Shown: one piece after another, positions 1-11,291 of the stretch
Layout: every line of letters begins with the position of its first letter
How positions within the stretch are numbered: position 1 is the stretch's first letter
From: Salvia splendens
Taxonomy: Eukaryota > Streptophyta > Magnoliopsida > Lamiales > Lamiaceae
Direction of reading: 5' to 3'
Assembly: GCF_004379255.2 (NCBI RefSeq)
Contig: NC_056046.1
Coordinates: 7,812,001 to 7,876,000 of the forward strand
Length of the DNA: 64,000 bases
The notes under the pieces: model-generated
Told to the model about the DNA's origin: nothing
Seen by the model: the letters and a program-made list of their open reading frames with translations, nothing else
Databases searched by the model: none
Made by a program: the position numbers and the translations under genes

Positions 1-2
1 GG

Positions 3-125
3 GTGAAAATCATTGTGGATACTCTTAGTTCACCATTCAGTATGTCTTATTCTAATTGGACACCTAGAGGAGAGACTGCAAATATAGTAAGAAGATGTAA
101 AAATTTGGTTCAAAGGTACCTTTAG
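3..125 (+). CDS. possible C-terminal end of an unrecognised coding sequence
   Basis: One frame is open from the window edge for 40 codons and closes with TAG at 123-125. The peptide has ordinary composition (VDTLSSPFSMSYSNWTP, then a basic tail ending LVQRYL). I do not recognise a family. It could be the last exon of a gene lying mostly upstream of the window, or a chance frame. No start or splice site can be judged. Confidence 0.22.
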   Translation: MKIIVDTLSSPFSMSYSNWTPRGETANIVRRCKNLVQRYL

Positions 126-1928
126 TTCGTGGAAGTCAACTTTAGTATGCTCTCTATAATGCAGTCTTAATAATCTTTTCGCTTTTCTATAATGTATGCA
201 TCAAATTTGTACAATATACTCCATAATTAATGTAACATAACTATAAAAAGAGTAACAAACTAATAAAAGCATGAATAGCTAAGATCATAAAATACAGTCA
301 TGAAATTAATTCACATAAATTACATTCGATCAATTTAAGGAACTGATATTAGTAAATGTTCAAAGCTTCCTCGATAAACCAATTTCGTTGCAGTGTATTG
401 CCCTTTGCCTCATATCTCTGTTTTGATCAAAAGCATATGGCTCGAGATGGACCTTTATTAACCAATTGAAAATTGTGTTTTTTGTCGATCTAGGATAGAA
501 ATGCTTCTTTCAAAATTTTATATGCATCAGATGTATACACTGCGGAGGAAGGGACCCCGGCCCACTGCTGATCCAGACAAAACAGTAGAACTCATCCCAA
601 AAGACTAGCCTATTAGGAGAGAGATCTCATTTGATCTATATATCCCACACCAGTTGTTCTTACAACCGATGTGAGAATTGAGTCCGTAACAACTGCCATC
701 CCCGGAAAACTCCTCCCAACGGCCCCCAGCCCCCCACAGCGTCTTAAACTCTGACCTGTGATTCATTTATCCTCAAGCAGGCCAGCTTTTCAACCATTGT
801 TATGTTATTCCTTTCCTACTACATGGAGTATTATTATATTTGGCCTAATGTTTAGTTTGTTTACTAGTACTAGGAGTATTTAAAGATCCCCTGGATACTT
901 TTTTTTTAATATAATTAACAGTTTTGTGGAGCATAGGCAGAGGCTTTCACAAGGAGAGAGATGAAGAAGTCTGCGTATTTAAGTACGCTTCTAGACGAAG
1001 TTTTCAAAACCATCTCCAATGGTAATTTAAAATTCAAAATGGATTAGATAATTAGTTTCAATTTCAATAATACTAGTAAATACTAGTATTAGAGTAAGGG
1101 GTATAAGCACAGAAATAAGACTTACTTATTACCCATAAAATCCGAAAATAGATGACCAAGATATAATAATTGTCATAAAGATTTTGCGATATCATCTTAA
1201 GGGTATATATTATTGTATGCGCAGGGAAATAAAGGTGCATTATATTATTTCGTTGTGTAATTTTCGGACTCAATATTGATTTACCACAAATTTGTAAATT
1301 AAACCACTGATCTTGTTATCATATACTATTATAATCTATGTGGTGTTATTATATTATGGTTTTCAGAAATTGTTCATTTTTTGAGATAAAAACGTGTTTG
1401 TTCAATGATATGTTTGATTTGTTATATTTATAACTGTTCAATAAAGATGTTTATTTATAACTTCTTATGGTTATGCGATTTGATTTCTAGAAATAGGGAA
1501 TCATCCTGAATAGAACGTTGATTTAAAAAAATTAAAATAATCTTTTAATTTTAAATTAATTAATTTATAATATCACTATAATCGTTAGAGACAATTGGAA
1601 AAATGCTCTAAGCTTTACCTTTTACTGAACAAAGAGCGAGGTAGCGTACACATGTGCACGGTTTATTTGACTAATTATCCTCGATGATAAGTTATTGTTA
1701 ATTTTGGAATAATCGGCAAAATTAAAATATAAATTAAATTCTTTTTATCTATTGACAAGATTTATTCATAGTAATTGAAAAATATTTTGTGCAAAAATTT
1801 CGATTACATAAATACTAGTACTTTGTTGATTAATTTTGTGTATACTTTGTTGATTAATTTTGTGTATACTTTGTTAATTGAGGGGCCGGGCCGGGACCAC
1901 CATGATATAACTGGGCAAGACACGATCG
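126..1928. other. intergenic, AT-rich, with a possible retroelement fragment
   Basis: No convincing gene is seen. Around 540-720 the composition changes abruptly. On the minus strand this piece reads like the LTR of a small LTR retroelement (TRIM-like): it has an ACATCGGTTGTAAGAACAAC-type start and a GTCTTTTGGGATGAGTTCTA block, both common in plant TRIM/LTR sequences. No partner LTR was found. The rest is low-complexity AT-rich DNA. Confidence 0.4.
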
Positions 1929-1931
1929 TAA

Positions 1932-3853
1932 GGCCATCCGCAATGGCGCCTAGCGCACCGCCTAGCCGAGCGCCGGCGCAAGGTGGTGCGCTAGGCGGTC
2001 CATTGCAACCGCCTAGCCAATTTCGGAATAAAAAACCGCCTAGCGCTAGGCGATTTCGGGGCGCTGGGCGATCCGCTCGGCGCTATTGCAGCGTCCGGAT
2101 CGCCTAGCGCATCGCCTAGCCGATTTTTAATTTTTTTTTAAATTTTTGAAACACTATATATACGCGCTTTGCACGTCATTTTCATTCACACCACTTGTTT
2201 TAACGAGTACTCTCTCTATCTTAATTTCTGTACAAGATCAACACCGAGAAATGAGTAACGCCGGTGGTAGTAGTGGTGGGGATGTTGAGGAGTACGATCG
2301 TATAATGAACGAAGCGCTAGAGGCCTATACGAACCGTGAGATTGATCGATGGATGCAGAGGGCCTTGCAGCCGGCGGTACCTCGACCTCGCCCAGTGGTC
2401 CACCGCCGAAAAGTGATTGATCGTGATCACGTAGCTACACATCAGCGCATATACGAAGACTACTTCGCACAAGAGCCGCGGTTCAACGCCAACCATTTCA
2501 GGCGCCGTTTTAGGATGAGCAGGCCCCTGTTTATGCGTATTGTTAACGCTTTGGAGCATCGATATCTGTATTTCCGCTTCAGACACAATGCGGCTGGCAG
2601 ACCCGGCCACACACCTATTCAAAAGTGCACTGCGGCAATCCGGCAGTTGGCCTACGGAGGCGCGGCAGACATGTGGGACGAGTACCTCCACATCGTGAGA
2701 CGACTTCCCTTGAATGTATGAAGTATTTTTGTTTGGGCGTGATTGAAATATTCAGTGATCAGTACTTTCGAAGCCCTACCCCCGAAGACTGCCAGGATCT
2801 TTTGCGGATGCACGGGGAACATCATGGGTTCCCGGGGATGTTAGGCAGCATAGATTGTATGCATTGGGAGTGGAAGAACTGTCCAGCTTCCTGGAAGAGG
2901 TTCTACACGACCGGCTACAAGGGAAAGAATCCCACGATGATCCTCGAGGCCGTAGCTGATTACCAACTGCGGATTTGACATGCGTATTTTGGGATAGCCG
3001 GTTCGAACAACGATCTCAACGTCCTCAACTCGTCGCCACTTTTCAACGAGCAGTGCCAGGGTGTCAGTCCGGCCATCAGTTTTGTCGCTAATGGCAACCG
3101 GCATGATATGGGCTACTACTTGGCGGATGGGATATACCCTAGGTGGCCCGTCTTTGTGAAGACGATCCGATGCGCATTAGATGAGAGGAAGGCCTACTTT
3201 GCGGCACTGCAGGAGTCGGCGCGCAAGGACGTGGAGCGCGCATTTGGTGTGCTCCAGTCTCGATGGGCGGCAGTTAGGGGTCCAACGCGTTTGTGGCATG
3301 TCTACTGCATTGCTGATATAATGTACGCCTGTATTATCATGCACAACATGATTGTTGAAGATGAAGGTGTACAACTGACTAGTTGGACCAACGACGATAA
3401 TGAAGCCGGTCCAAGCCACGGCGTGGCCGCCCCCAACGTACGGAGTGGGGTACCTCACGATGAAGTCGGTCGCCTCCAAGCACATGCTGACATGCGCCAA
3501 ACGGAGGCTCATATTCGACTCCAAAAGGATTTAATTGAAGAGTTATGGGCGCGGAGGACTGCACGACGTTAGTTTTTTTTTAATTGTGTAATTTTTTTTA
3601 ATTAATGTACTTTTTAATTTTAATAATATTATTGAATTTTCTCGTATCTGTATCGTAAATTTAATTCCGTATTTTGTGTGATTGTTAATTATTTGTTTTA
3701 TATAATTTTGAGTGATGTGGCTAGGCTATGGCTGTGCTATTTGCTTGTTTTGATGATGCGACAGGAGGATTTTTAGTGTTGATGATGTGGCAGGAGGTGT
3801 TTGTGGCTAGGCTATGGCTGGCTATTGCTGGGCTATTCCTATTGTGGATGGCC
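1932..3853 (+). mobile_element. PIF/Harbinger DNA transposon, transposase-only, disabled
   Basis: The ends are GGCCATCCGCAATGG on the left and the inverted complement of GGCCATCCACAATAG on the right. A 3-bp TAA target-site duplication flanks both (1929-1931 and 3854-3856), as is characteristic of PIF/Harbinger. The 1.9-kb body holds only a DDE transposase frame and no second (Myb-like) ORF. The left end is GC-rich with repeated CGCCTAGC motifs; the right end carries GGCTAGGCTATGGCTG repeats. The element is a relative of the one at 42864-44904. Confidence 0.9.
2251..3572 (+). pseudogene. Harbinger DDE transposase (HARBI1-like), broken
   Basis: The reading frame starts at the ATG at 2251 (MSNAGGSSGG). 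It aligns along its length with the intact transposase at 43177-44463: FRRRFRMS block, IQKCTAAIRQL, GMLGSIDCMHW (first catalytic Asp), GSNNDLNV (second Asp), GYYLADGIYPRW and KDVERAFGVLQ (catalytic Glu). Two lesions break it. A single G is missing near 2694-2696 (the copy-2 sequence is HIGE), which shifts the frame. TGA at 2976-2978 replaces the Trp of RLWIWHAYFG. The catalytic residues themselves are still encoded. It is non-functional unless the lesions are assembly errors. Ends at TAG 3570-3572. Confidence 0.88.
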
Positions 3854-3856
3854 TAA

Positions 3857-4862
3857 ATGAATTATAAATATCTATCCTCTTCCTATATGATCTTCTTCAC
3901 ATTCTCAATTATTCAATCGATCAAATTAATTCTACAAACATTATAAAATTAATTGGGTCCACTACTATATGAAAGAAAAAAATGTAGTTTATTCATGTAT
4001 CCGGGATTTGATATTGCTCGTTGAATATATATGCTCTTTGAAAATCCCAATTTATTCCCATCTATTTTAACTCATAGTAATAACGTGGGTGGCTAAAACA
4101 ATTTTCTCTGTAATACTGACATGTTAAAACTCAACATTTTGATTATAATTAATACAAGATGTGTATAATTAAGTCTAATCAATCGATGGCTAAATTGTTT
4201 CATTTTCACACTCGGCAGGTCATGGGTGCATGCATCGACGTATTACGACGTCGCATTCCGAAATGCAAAATATTGAATGTATCATTGATTTGTCCAACTA
4301 AAATCCGCTTCACAAAACTGGAACCAGCAAAGTAGAAGCTAATCTTCATCGCTTGTAAAATTCAACCATCCTTCGTTCATACCACTTTAACGACTTTCAC
4401 GAGGAGGGAGAAGAAGAAATTTGTGGAATTTAAGACAAATTCCAAAGTTTGTGTATTTACGTGTACAATTATTCGCTTTTTACTTTAATGAAACTATTTA
4501 TTTCCTATATCTGTACTATAACCAAAAGCTAATCATATCATATGTGATCCGAAAATCCTAACATGCTAGCTACATGGTCTAAGACAAGCTCCGTCTCATA
4601 TTCGCACATAGGGAATAATCCTTATAAACTGTTGATCTATAGAATATTATGCGTAGGTATAATTCTAAGAAAGCAATTAAATGCATAATCGACAATATTT
4701 GAAAGGAGTAATTCACATTGTGATGCATCAAATACAAAGCATATACAACATACAAATTTTTTCAAAACAACATAAAGCTAGGGATGCAAACTTTGCAAGA
4801 TCAAAACAAAAGAAAGATAAATTAACTACGAATTACTATGTGAACTGAAATTTGAAATAAAT
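3857..4862. other. intergenic, 3' flank of the BAHD gene
   Basis: AT-rich sequence with no supported ORF. The last few hundred bases before 4862 are the probable 3' untranslated region of the minus-strand acyltransferase. I see nothing else here. Confidence 0.5.
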
Positions 4863-6134
4863 TTATGACGTAAAAAGAAGCTTCTGCAACTCCAAATCAG
4901 CCTCGAATTTCTCCATATCATCTCTCCTCAAATTAACCCACGCCTCGATTCCATCTCCATTTCTTGTATCCATAAAAGTAACCAAATTTTTGTAAGCAAA
5001 CCCGGCCGACCCAACCCAGACCGGTTTGCCCCACCCAAAATCCGCCTCATAAACCGGAAACCTACACAAACTCGTGAAGCTGAAGCTAACCAGCTCGCCC
5101 TTATCGACTTGAGCCATTTTCTCCTTCAACAAACCCAAATGCTCTCCACCTTCCTTCAGCCGAGCCACGTAGCCGCCATCCACAGCTTTAATGGCTTCCC
5201 GCACTCTCCGCAGCAGCTCCACGCCGCTGCCCCCAACCGCCGGCTTAGCTATCGCTAGCCGGCTTACGTTCCCGAAATGGTATTCGGGCAGGGGCGGGTC
5301 GGTCCGGGTCCGAAGGTTAATCGCGTGCTGAACCGTGTAGATCTTAGCTGGGTCAGCTTTTAAACCGGTTGCGGATATGAACCGGGTCCATATAAAAGCC
5401 GACAGGGCTTCAACCCGAGTCGGCCGCCGCTGCCGCAAGTCATCTCCGGCGCCGGCGTACCGTTCCCGGAGAATCTCGATTTTCTTCGCCGGAAATGAGA
5501 AAATTTTCGTGGCGAGCTCTTCCTTCATCATTCCGGCGGTGGGTTTGTAGCCGGAAATTTCTCGCTGAGGGAAATAGGCGGCTGCGTCGAATTTTGGGGG
5601 CGGAGCGCCGCCTCCGTCGCCAGAGGCAGCGGCGGCCCAGGAATTGGCGAAGGAGAAGAAGGAGAGCGCGTCGGCGATTTTGTGGGAGATCAAGAGGCCG
5701 ACGGCGACGCCGCCGCACCGGAAAAAGGTGGCTTGAGCGGCCATGCAGAGATCTAGGGATTGGTTGAGTGTGAAAGGGAGAAATTTGGTCATGTGTTTAG
5801 GGTTTGGATTGGTGATGACGTGTGACAGGTCGCAGTCGGCTTCGGCCTCGGAGAAGGGAGCGCCGGCGTCGTTGCAGTCGACGTAGAGGTTGCCGATTAG
5901 GCGGCCGGCGAGGGGGTAGAAGGTGGAGAGGGTTTCGGATAGGGACTGTTTGAGGTGGTTTGATTTTTGGGAATTGGGGATTTTGGGGCTTGAAGAGTAG
6001 AAGTAGACGATGGGCATGAAGAAGGGTGGAGCTAGTTGGTCTAGGAATGAGAGGTTGTGTTTTTCGAGAGATTTTGGAGTTAAAATTGATGGTTTGATGG
6101 TCTCTGTGGAGATTACTTTTGTTTGAATCTCCAT
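4863..6134 (-). CDS. BAHD acyltransferase (vinorine synthase-like)
   Basis: A single-exon gene of 423 residues, within the usual 420-460 range of BAHD enzymes. These cytosolic enzymes transfer an acyl group from acyl-CoA to a hydroxyl or amine of a specialised metabolite. The catalytic HxxxD motif is SHKIADA (His151, Asp155) and the structural DFGWGKP motif is at 365-371. Other family marks are YPLAGR (73-78) near the N-terminus and FGNVSR (287-292). The start is the ATG at 6134, followed by MEIQTKVIST, typical of the clade that includes vinorine synthase and other alkaloid or terpenoid acetyltransferases. Substrate cannot be told from sequence. The gene is GC-rich relative to its surroundings and has no lesions. 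No neighbour suggests a biosynthetic cluster. Confidence 0.93.
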   Translation of the reverse strand: MEIQTKVISTETIKPSILTPKSLEKHNLSFLDQLAPPFFMPIVYFYSSSPKIPNSQKSNHLKQSLSETLSTFYPLAGRLIGNLYVDCNDAGAPFSEAEADCDLSHVITNPNPKHMTKFLPFTLNQSLDLCMAAQATFFRCGGVAVGLLISHKIADALSFFSFANSWAAAASGDGGGAPPPKFDAAAYFPQREISGYKPTAGMMKEELATKIFSFPAKKIEILRERYAGAGDDLRQRRPTRVEALSAFIWTRFISATGLKADPAKIYTVQHAINLRTRTDPPLPEYHFGNVSRLAIAKPAVGGSGVELLRRVREAIKAVDGGYVARLKEGGEHLGLLKEKMAQVDKGELVSFSFTSLCRFPVYEADFGWGKPVWVGSAGFAYKNLVTFMDTRNGDGIEAWVNLRRDDMEKFEADLELQKLLFTS

Positions 6135-6216
6135 TTTTGGTGGGAAAATTGAAGTGATGAAGTGATTTTGGTTTCTTTTCTCTCGAGACGGTGATCATCC
6201 CTAGGTGTAGATGACA

Positions 6217-6225
6217 CTTATATAG
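6217..6225 (-). promoter_or_regulatory. TATA box of the BAHD gene
   Basis: CTATATAAG on the minus strand lies about 85 bp upstream of the BAHD start codon. This is a suitable distance for a TSS near 6190 and a short leader. Confidence 0.6.
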
Positions 6226-7730
6226 GTGTGGCCGTGTGAGTGACGATTTCGTGACTGAAAAATTACATGTCTTAATAGTACAATGAAAATATGTACCATT
6301 ATGTACGTGTGCATGAGAAAGGGCTGGCAAAACAAAATTGGATAGTATTATTAATTTGTTTTTATCATAATTAAGATCTAGCTAGTTTATTGTAATCAGG
6401 TCAATCTAAGCAAGTTGGATCCATTTCCTACTACGCGGTATTTAATAATTGAACAATGCCCCCAAATTATTTGATATGATATGAAAATTAGAGTGGATGT
6501 ATGCATTTCTTTGTAGAATTGATGGAAAACCCATGATCAGAAATTTAGTTTTTTCCAAGTGCAATTAATTTCACTACAATTCTTTAATTGTGTAAGTCAA
6601 ATACAACATTTTCATGCTTTTATGAAAAATATAGTTTTCGTGATAAATAATGGAATTAGTTGCATGAGAAGCTATAAAGGTTGGCTAGGTTTCACAAGGG
6701 AGTGAATGCATGGACGTCGGTGTTTCTCTTTATATTACGACGGTGATGTGTGTTTTATCAAATTTCAAAATGGAAAGTATGAATAGATTGGAATATATAT
6801 GATGTAAGGCTTTGAATTTTCACTACTGCTAGCTGCAAATCACACACTACAGAGTATAGTGCATCAAATTAATTATTATACCCTTTAATTTCAACACTGT
6901 TTCAACCTTTCCAGCCTAAATAAAGAACTATATATCAACCGTAGATAACTTTTTTGGTTCTATTTGAGCGTTAACCCTTTTATTTTTTGCGTGACAAACT
7001 GACAAGAATCCACCCTAGATAAAATTATCTTTTTCTAATTGAAGAAACGAAAAAATGCTGCATTGAGATTTTTTAATATATACCATGGACTTTATTTAAT
7101 TAAATAGTAATTTAATTAGAGGGATTCGAATTTAATTATGATCACTAGCCTCGAAAATTCTTTCAGATTTTTATTTTTGAGATGGAGGAAGTTTTTTCTC
7201 TCCAAAATGGAGAAAGGCATATATAGGTTAAATAAATTAATTTCCAATATTTTGCTATGATGGAAGTAAGCGTTATACTAGTACGTTAGAAAGTTGTGTA
7301 AGTGGATAACAAAAAAATAATATTTTATTAAAACATTGATTGAGGTTGATTTTATTAAAAGATTGATTAAGGTTGGGTTAGGTGAGGGTTATATATAGAT
7401 GAAGATAATTTTAAAGGAGAAGAGGCATATAGGTTAAATAAATTAATTTCCAATATTTTGTTACATATACTATAACTCATTCTAGCTAGTTGGCGAGTTT
7501 TGAACTCGTAAGTCGTAACTCTTTAATTTTGCTAAATGGATAAGAACAAGCCCCCACTTGTAATAATGTAATAAAATAACTTTACAATAATGATATAGTA
7601 TAATCTTTCCTTTTTGGAAATCGGAAACCATGATCTAGACATGTGGAAGGTATATATCATAGTGCAACATCACATTCATAATAGTAACGTTAGAAAGGAA
7701 AATATGTAACGAAAAATCGATTAGGGGTGA
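6226..7730. other. intergenic, upstream of BAHD; direct repeats
   Basis: No gene. The segment GGTTAAATAAATTAATTTCC plus its flank occurs twice in direct orientation, near 7215-7260 and 7428-7465. Between the copies is a short tandem duplication (TTTATTAAAAxATTGATT). It looks like the remnant of an old repeat. Confidence 0.4.
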
Positions 7731-7935
7731 GGAGATTGTGTAGAATCACGTTAATTACGGAATGAGTATTGGGGCAAATCTTGCCGTATTTATGTAATCC
7801 TTAGCCTATTTAAAAGAGGTGTGTATATTGTAATTCTCAACAAGTTGAATGAATAGAATACCAATCTTCAACATAGTACCATAGCAAAGGTTCAGAAAAG
7901 GATCATCACCGGGCCAAATTGGACTTGGATTGATC

Positions 7936-8562
7936 ATGGCAAGGAATCAGCCACAACAACAACGATCAAACCCGCAGCCACCGCGAGCTGCCGCACAACA
8001 ACCAAACCGCCGAGGGGGATTCAAACCCGACAAATCTAAATTGTGGTGCTCACACTATGGGAAACACAAACATACACGGGATACATGTTTCCTCCTCGTC
8101 AGATTCCCGGAGTGGTGGGACGAGAACCAGAAAGCAAAGGCTCGGCTGGAGATAGCGGAGGATGGCAACGGGCTTTTTCCGCAGGGGACGGGCAACCGAG
8201 AGGTAGCCGTCGCCAAAGGCGGACGCAGAAATAATTATCTATAGGGGCTGAGATTTCTAAATTTTATTTTGATGTATATTTTTGAGTAATTTAGATAATT
8301 TGTAGGGGCTTTTACACTATAACTTACACTAAACTTGACTAAATTTTAAAAAAAAATAATAGAAAAAGTTTTAAAGAATATTTCATTGAGGGCTTAAGCC
8401 CCTCCTACTCAACCTTTGGGTCCGCCCATGGCCGTCGCCGTCCATGGGAGAGCAGGAGAAACCGGTCAGCAGCAGGGTGGAGGCGGTAGACCCGGTGAGG
8501 CTGCTGGAATTGGTGAGGCAGCCGAGAGGAAGGGAGGCCGCACATTTGGTGGTATCCGATTA
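7936..8562 (+). pseudogene. Copia gag C-terminal fragment with mutated zinc knuckle
   Basis: The frame reads MARNQPQQQRSNPQPP, then LWCSHYGKHKHTRDTC followed by FPEWWDENQK, the usual gag zinc-knuckle region of plant Copia elements (CxxCxxxxHxxxxC then a PxWW box). The second Cys is Tyr here, so the knuckle cannot bind zinc normally. After removal of the inserted hAT MITE (8214-8430) and one copy of its 8-bp TSD, the same frame continues as a Gly/Gln-rich tail to about 8561. It is a relic. Confidence 0.6.
8214..8430 (+). mobile_element. hAT-type MITE inserted in the Copia gag
   Basis: A 217-bp non-autonomous element. A perfect 8-bp target-site duplication GCCGTCGC lies at 8206-8213 and 8431-8438. 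The ends are CAAAGGCGGACGCAG and the inverted complement of CATGGGCGGACCCAAAG. The GGCGGAxCCA end core is shared with the hAT element at 10015 and the end at 63335. No coding capacity. Confidence 0.85.
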
Positions 8563-8804
8563 GGGCATCCACAATAGGGGCGGCGCGCCGGCCGCCCCGA
8601 AGACGCCGCAGCCGAGGCGAACTATAGTGGACAAAGCGTCCGCCCCGGCGTGGACGGATGGGAGGGGGCGGAAGGGCCATCGCCGAGTATTCGGCGAGGA
8701 CGCGGCGGTGGGGGAGCGGATATAAATAATTAATTGACCTAAAAAAAAATAAAATAGAAAATTGAAACATTATTTTATAAACGGAAAGAGTATGTTCCCT
8801 TATA

Positions 8805-9045
8805 CTACTTCCGTCCACAAAAATTAGACTAATTTTACTATTTTGAGGTGTCCACCAAAATTAGACCAATTCTAAATATGAGAAGTTTTAAACAAATATT
8901 AACCTTACATATCATTCTAAATGTAGACCCCACAATCCACTAACACTACTTCCATCATATTTTCCCTCTCAATCTCTTATTTTACCAATTGCACATTAAA
9001 ACCCGCCATTTATTACTTTGTCTAATTTTTTTTGGACGGAGGTAG
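8805..9045 (+). mobile_element. Stowaway-type MITE
   Basis: TIRs are CTACTTCCGTCCACAAAAAT and the inverted complement of CTACCTCCGTCCAAAAAAAA, each flanked by TA (8803-8804 and 9046-9047). 241 bp, AT-rich, non-coding. It lies within the Harbinger-type composite. Confidence 0.8.
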
Positions 9046-9054
9046 TAATAATAT

Positions 9055-9320
9055 ACTCCCTCCGTTCCGCAGTCGTGGAGACATTTTGCCATTTTGGTAC
9101 GTTTAATAATAATGGAGTCATTTCCCTTTTTAGCAAAAGTCAGCACATTTTTTCTCTCTTGCTTTTTATTCTCTCTTACTTTCATCTGTCTCCATTTTTT
9201 TTTACTTTTTTCTTCTTTTACTTAACTTAATTAACACAATTTTTCTTAAATAGCTTGAATAAAATAATAAAAAAGTTAGAATAAGCTACTTCAAACTTTG
9301 AAAAAAAATAATTATAACGA
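9055..9320 (+). mobile_element. Stowaway-type MITE, left end only
   Basis: Starts with CTCCCTCCGTTCCGCAGTCG after TA. No matching right TIR is visible before unrelated sequence begins around 9320, so it is truncated or too diverged. Confidence 0.45.
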
Positions 9321-9650
9321 TCTGTAGTTGTGAGTCTTATTTGAGCCTGGACTTGACTGTTCGTGGGTCTGAGTTGAGCCTGAGTTTTAAAAACGGCTCA
9401 ATTGTAGTCTATTTCAATCAATGAGCCCAGACTGATTCCACTTTATTTCACTGATGGGTTGGGACTGGGCCAACCCGTATCGTGTTGGATTGAGCCAACA
9501 TAGTTGATAATTCTAACCACACGAAGTGAGTTTCATTATTCACTAACACTACTTTAATTATTTTATATACTTGCCAATTCATTTGTGTCTTCTCCAAAAT
9601 CTCCTTTTTAAGGAACATAAAAAGTATTTAAAAATGAAATTTATACTATA

Positions 9651-9926
9651 CTATTCCCTCTGTCCCATAAAAAATAAGAACACTATTTTTTTCGTTCGTC
9701 CCATAAAAGTACCACATTTCCATTTATGGAAAGTTTTTCCAACTCATTACCCATATATATCAATTTATTTACAACTTATACTACTAGGGTCTACCATTAA
9801 ATACAAATAATAATGTGGGTCTTACTATCCACTGAGACTCATTCTCATCATATATTTTACTTTATCAATTATGCATTAATTCTTGCGTCGTCCTAAATGT
9901 CCTTATTGTTTTTGGGATGGAAGGAG
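9651..9926 (+). mobile_element. Stowaway-type MITE
   Basis: TIRs are CTATTCCCTCTGTCCCATAA and the inverted complement of CTCCTTCCATCCCAAAAACA. TA flanks both sides (9649-9650 and 9927-9928). 276 bp, no coding potential. Confidence 0.8.
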
Positions 9927-10205
9927 TAATGTATTTTTTCATTAAATTTTATTTAGTGCTTGTATTTCTTAAAATTTGAACAGATTACAGACGAGTCGGA
10001 TTAGTACATGTAAACAGAGGCGGACCTACGTTTAAGCATGGGTCCTTGGGACCCCCAACAATTTGGGTTACAACTATATATTATATGCGTATTAATGATA
10101 CCAAGTTCATTTGCTAGATCAGTTGGCTATGGAAGCAGACTGGAATCATTAGCTGCACGGTATCGAATGCCTTTAGTCCCAGTTTGGTGGATTCTATTAC
10201 ATATA

Positions 10206-10315
10206 TCGGGGGGTGTTTGGTTTGAAAATTTGTATTTGGAATCAAATTTGTAGTGTATGATTTGAAAAATTGTATTTGAAATCAAATTTGTAGTGTATGA
10301 CTAAAATAATCTCAC
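10206..10315 (+). mobile_element. fragment of GGTGTTTGGTTT-family MITE
   Basis: Begins GGGGTGTTTGGTTTG. It ends with the block TGACTAAAATAATCTCACAA, which also occurs inside the MITE at 42709-44947. The right end is missing. It lies inside the hAT element. Confidence 0.55.
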
Positions 10316-10316
10316 A

Positions 10317-10586
10317 ACTCCGCTTCCCTCGATCCCGCTTAAGATGATAGGTTTTTCTTTTTAGTTTGTCCCAACTAAGATGACACATTTCATTTTTTAG
10401 AAACTTTCTCTCTCCAATTAATACAATCAACCATTTTTTTCACTCATATTAAAATATCCATCTTTCTTTATATCTTTACTTTAATACTTACACCCACATT
10501 TTCTCTCTCCAATTAAACACTTTAATCTATAACTCCTAAAATCTCATGCCAGCTAAGAAATGTGTCATTTTAGTCGGGACGGAGAG
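10317..10586 (+). mobile_element. Stowaway-type MITE, diverged left end
   Basis: The right TIR (inverted complement CTCTCTCCGTCCCGACTAAA) is flanked by TA at 10587-10588. The left TIR is a diverged version (TTCCCTCGATCCCGCTTAAG) abutting the MITE fragment before it, so the left boundary is approximate. Confidence 0.55.
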
Positions 10587-10836
10587 AGTAACTTTTTTGG
10601 ATGTTGAGCCCCAGTTTGGTGGATTTTATTACATACAGTGTACTATAATATTCTGGTTTTGTGGATTTATCATAGTATATGGTACTTCCAAGTAGTAACT
10701 TTTTTGGATGTTGATAACTATTGTTTTTTTTATAGATTTTTTTTATAGCTAATTTATTTATTTGCCCTATCACATAAAAAGTGAAGATAATTTGGGAGTG
10801 ACTTTCCATTTTGGTGGACGAACGGAAATGGAAATA

Positions 10837-11096
10837 CTCCCTCCATCCCACTTTAGGAGTCCCGGTTTACCATTTTTGGGTGTTCCATTTTAGGAATCTT
10901 TCGGTTGGAATATTCTATAAATGGTATTAGACCTCACATTCCATTAACCTTTTTTCCACTCACATTTTATTATAAAATTAATATAAAAAAGTAGGACAGA
11001 CCCACATTCCACTATATTTTTTCACCAACTTTCCTTTACATTTTATTAAAACTCATGCCGAACTCAACTGGGACTTCTAAAGTGGGACGGAGGGAG
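10837..11096 (+). mobile_element. Stowaway-type MITE
   Basis: TIRs are CTCCCTCCATCCCACTTTAG and the inverted complement of CTCCCTCCGTCCCACTTTAG, nearly perfect. TA flanks both sides (10835-10836 and 11097-11098). 260 bp, nested in the hAT element. Confidence 0.87.
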
Positions 11097-11291
11097 TATA
11101 AGACTATTTCTTGTAGACGAATGGAAGTTTTGTGGATTTATAGTAGTATGGAGTATTTTTTGTTGGATTCTCACAGCTATTGTTTTTTTAGATTTTCTCA
11201 TAGCTAATTCATTGATCTACACTAATATTACTTAAAAAGTGAATGATAATTTGAGAGTGACAAAATACTGCGTTCCGCCACTGCATGTAAA

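Larger units (their letters stand above)
7731..8562 (+). mobile_element. Ty1/Copia retrotransposon relic (LTR 3' part, PBS, gag piece)
   Basis: The sequence at about 7731-7872 looks like an LTR (TTTAAAAGAGGTGTGTATATTG, then AGTTGAATGAATAGAATACC). It is followed by a degenerate tRNA-iMet primer-binding site (ATAGTACCATAGCAA against the usual TGGTATCAGAGC) and a gag fragment from 7936. No pol and no second LTR were found. A hAT MITE interrupts it at 8214, and it stops at 8562 where a Harbinger-type end begins. Confidence 0.6.
10015..11283 (+). mobile_element. hAT-superfamily element, 1.27 kb, non-coding
   Basis: A perfect 8-bp target-site duplication CATGTAAA lies at 10007-10014 and 11284-11291. 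The ends are CAGAGGCGGACC and the inverted complement of CAGTGGCGGAAC, typical hAT ends. No transposase frame is present. The interior contains part of a GGTGTTTGGTTT-family MITE and two Stowaway elements. It also carries a direct repeat of its own body (near 10611-10830 and 11100-11270). It is inserted in or beside the Harbinger ORF1 coding relic that resumes at 11292. Confidence 0.88.

Noticed and set aside
5495..5767. Arg-rich plus-strand ORF inside the BAHD gene
   Set aside because: Antisense shadow of a GC-rich coding region; no family features.
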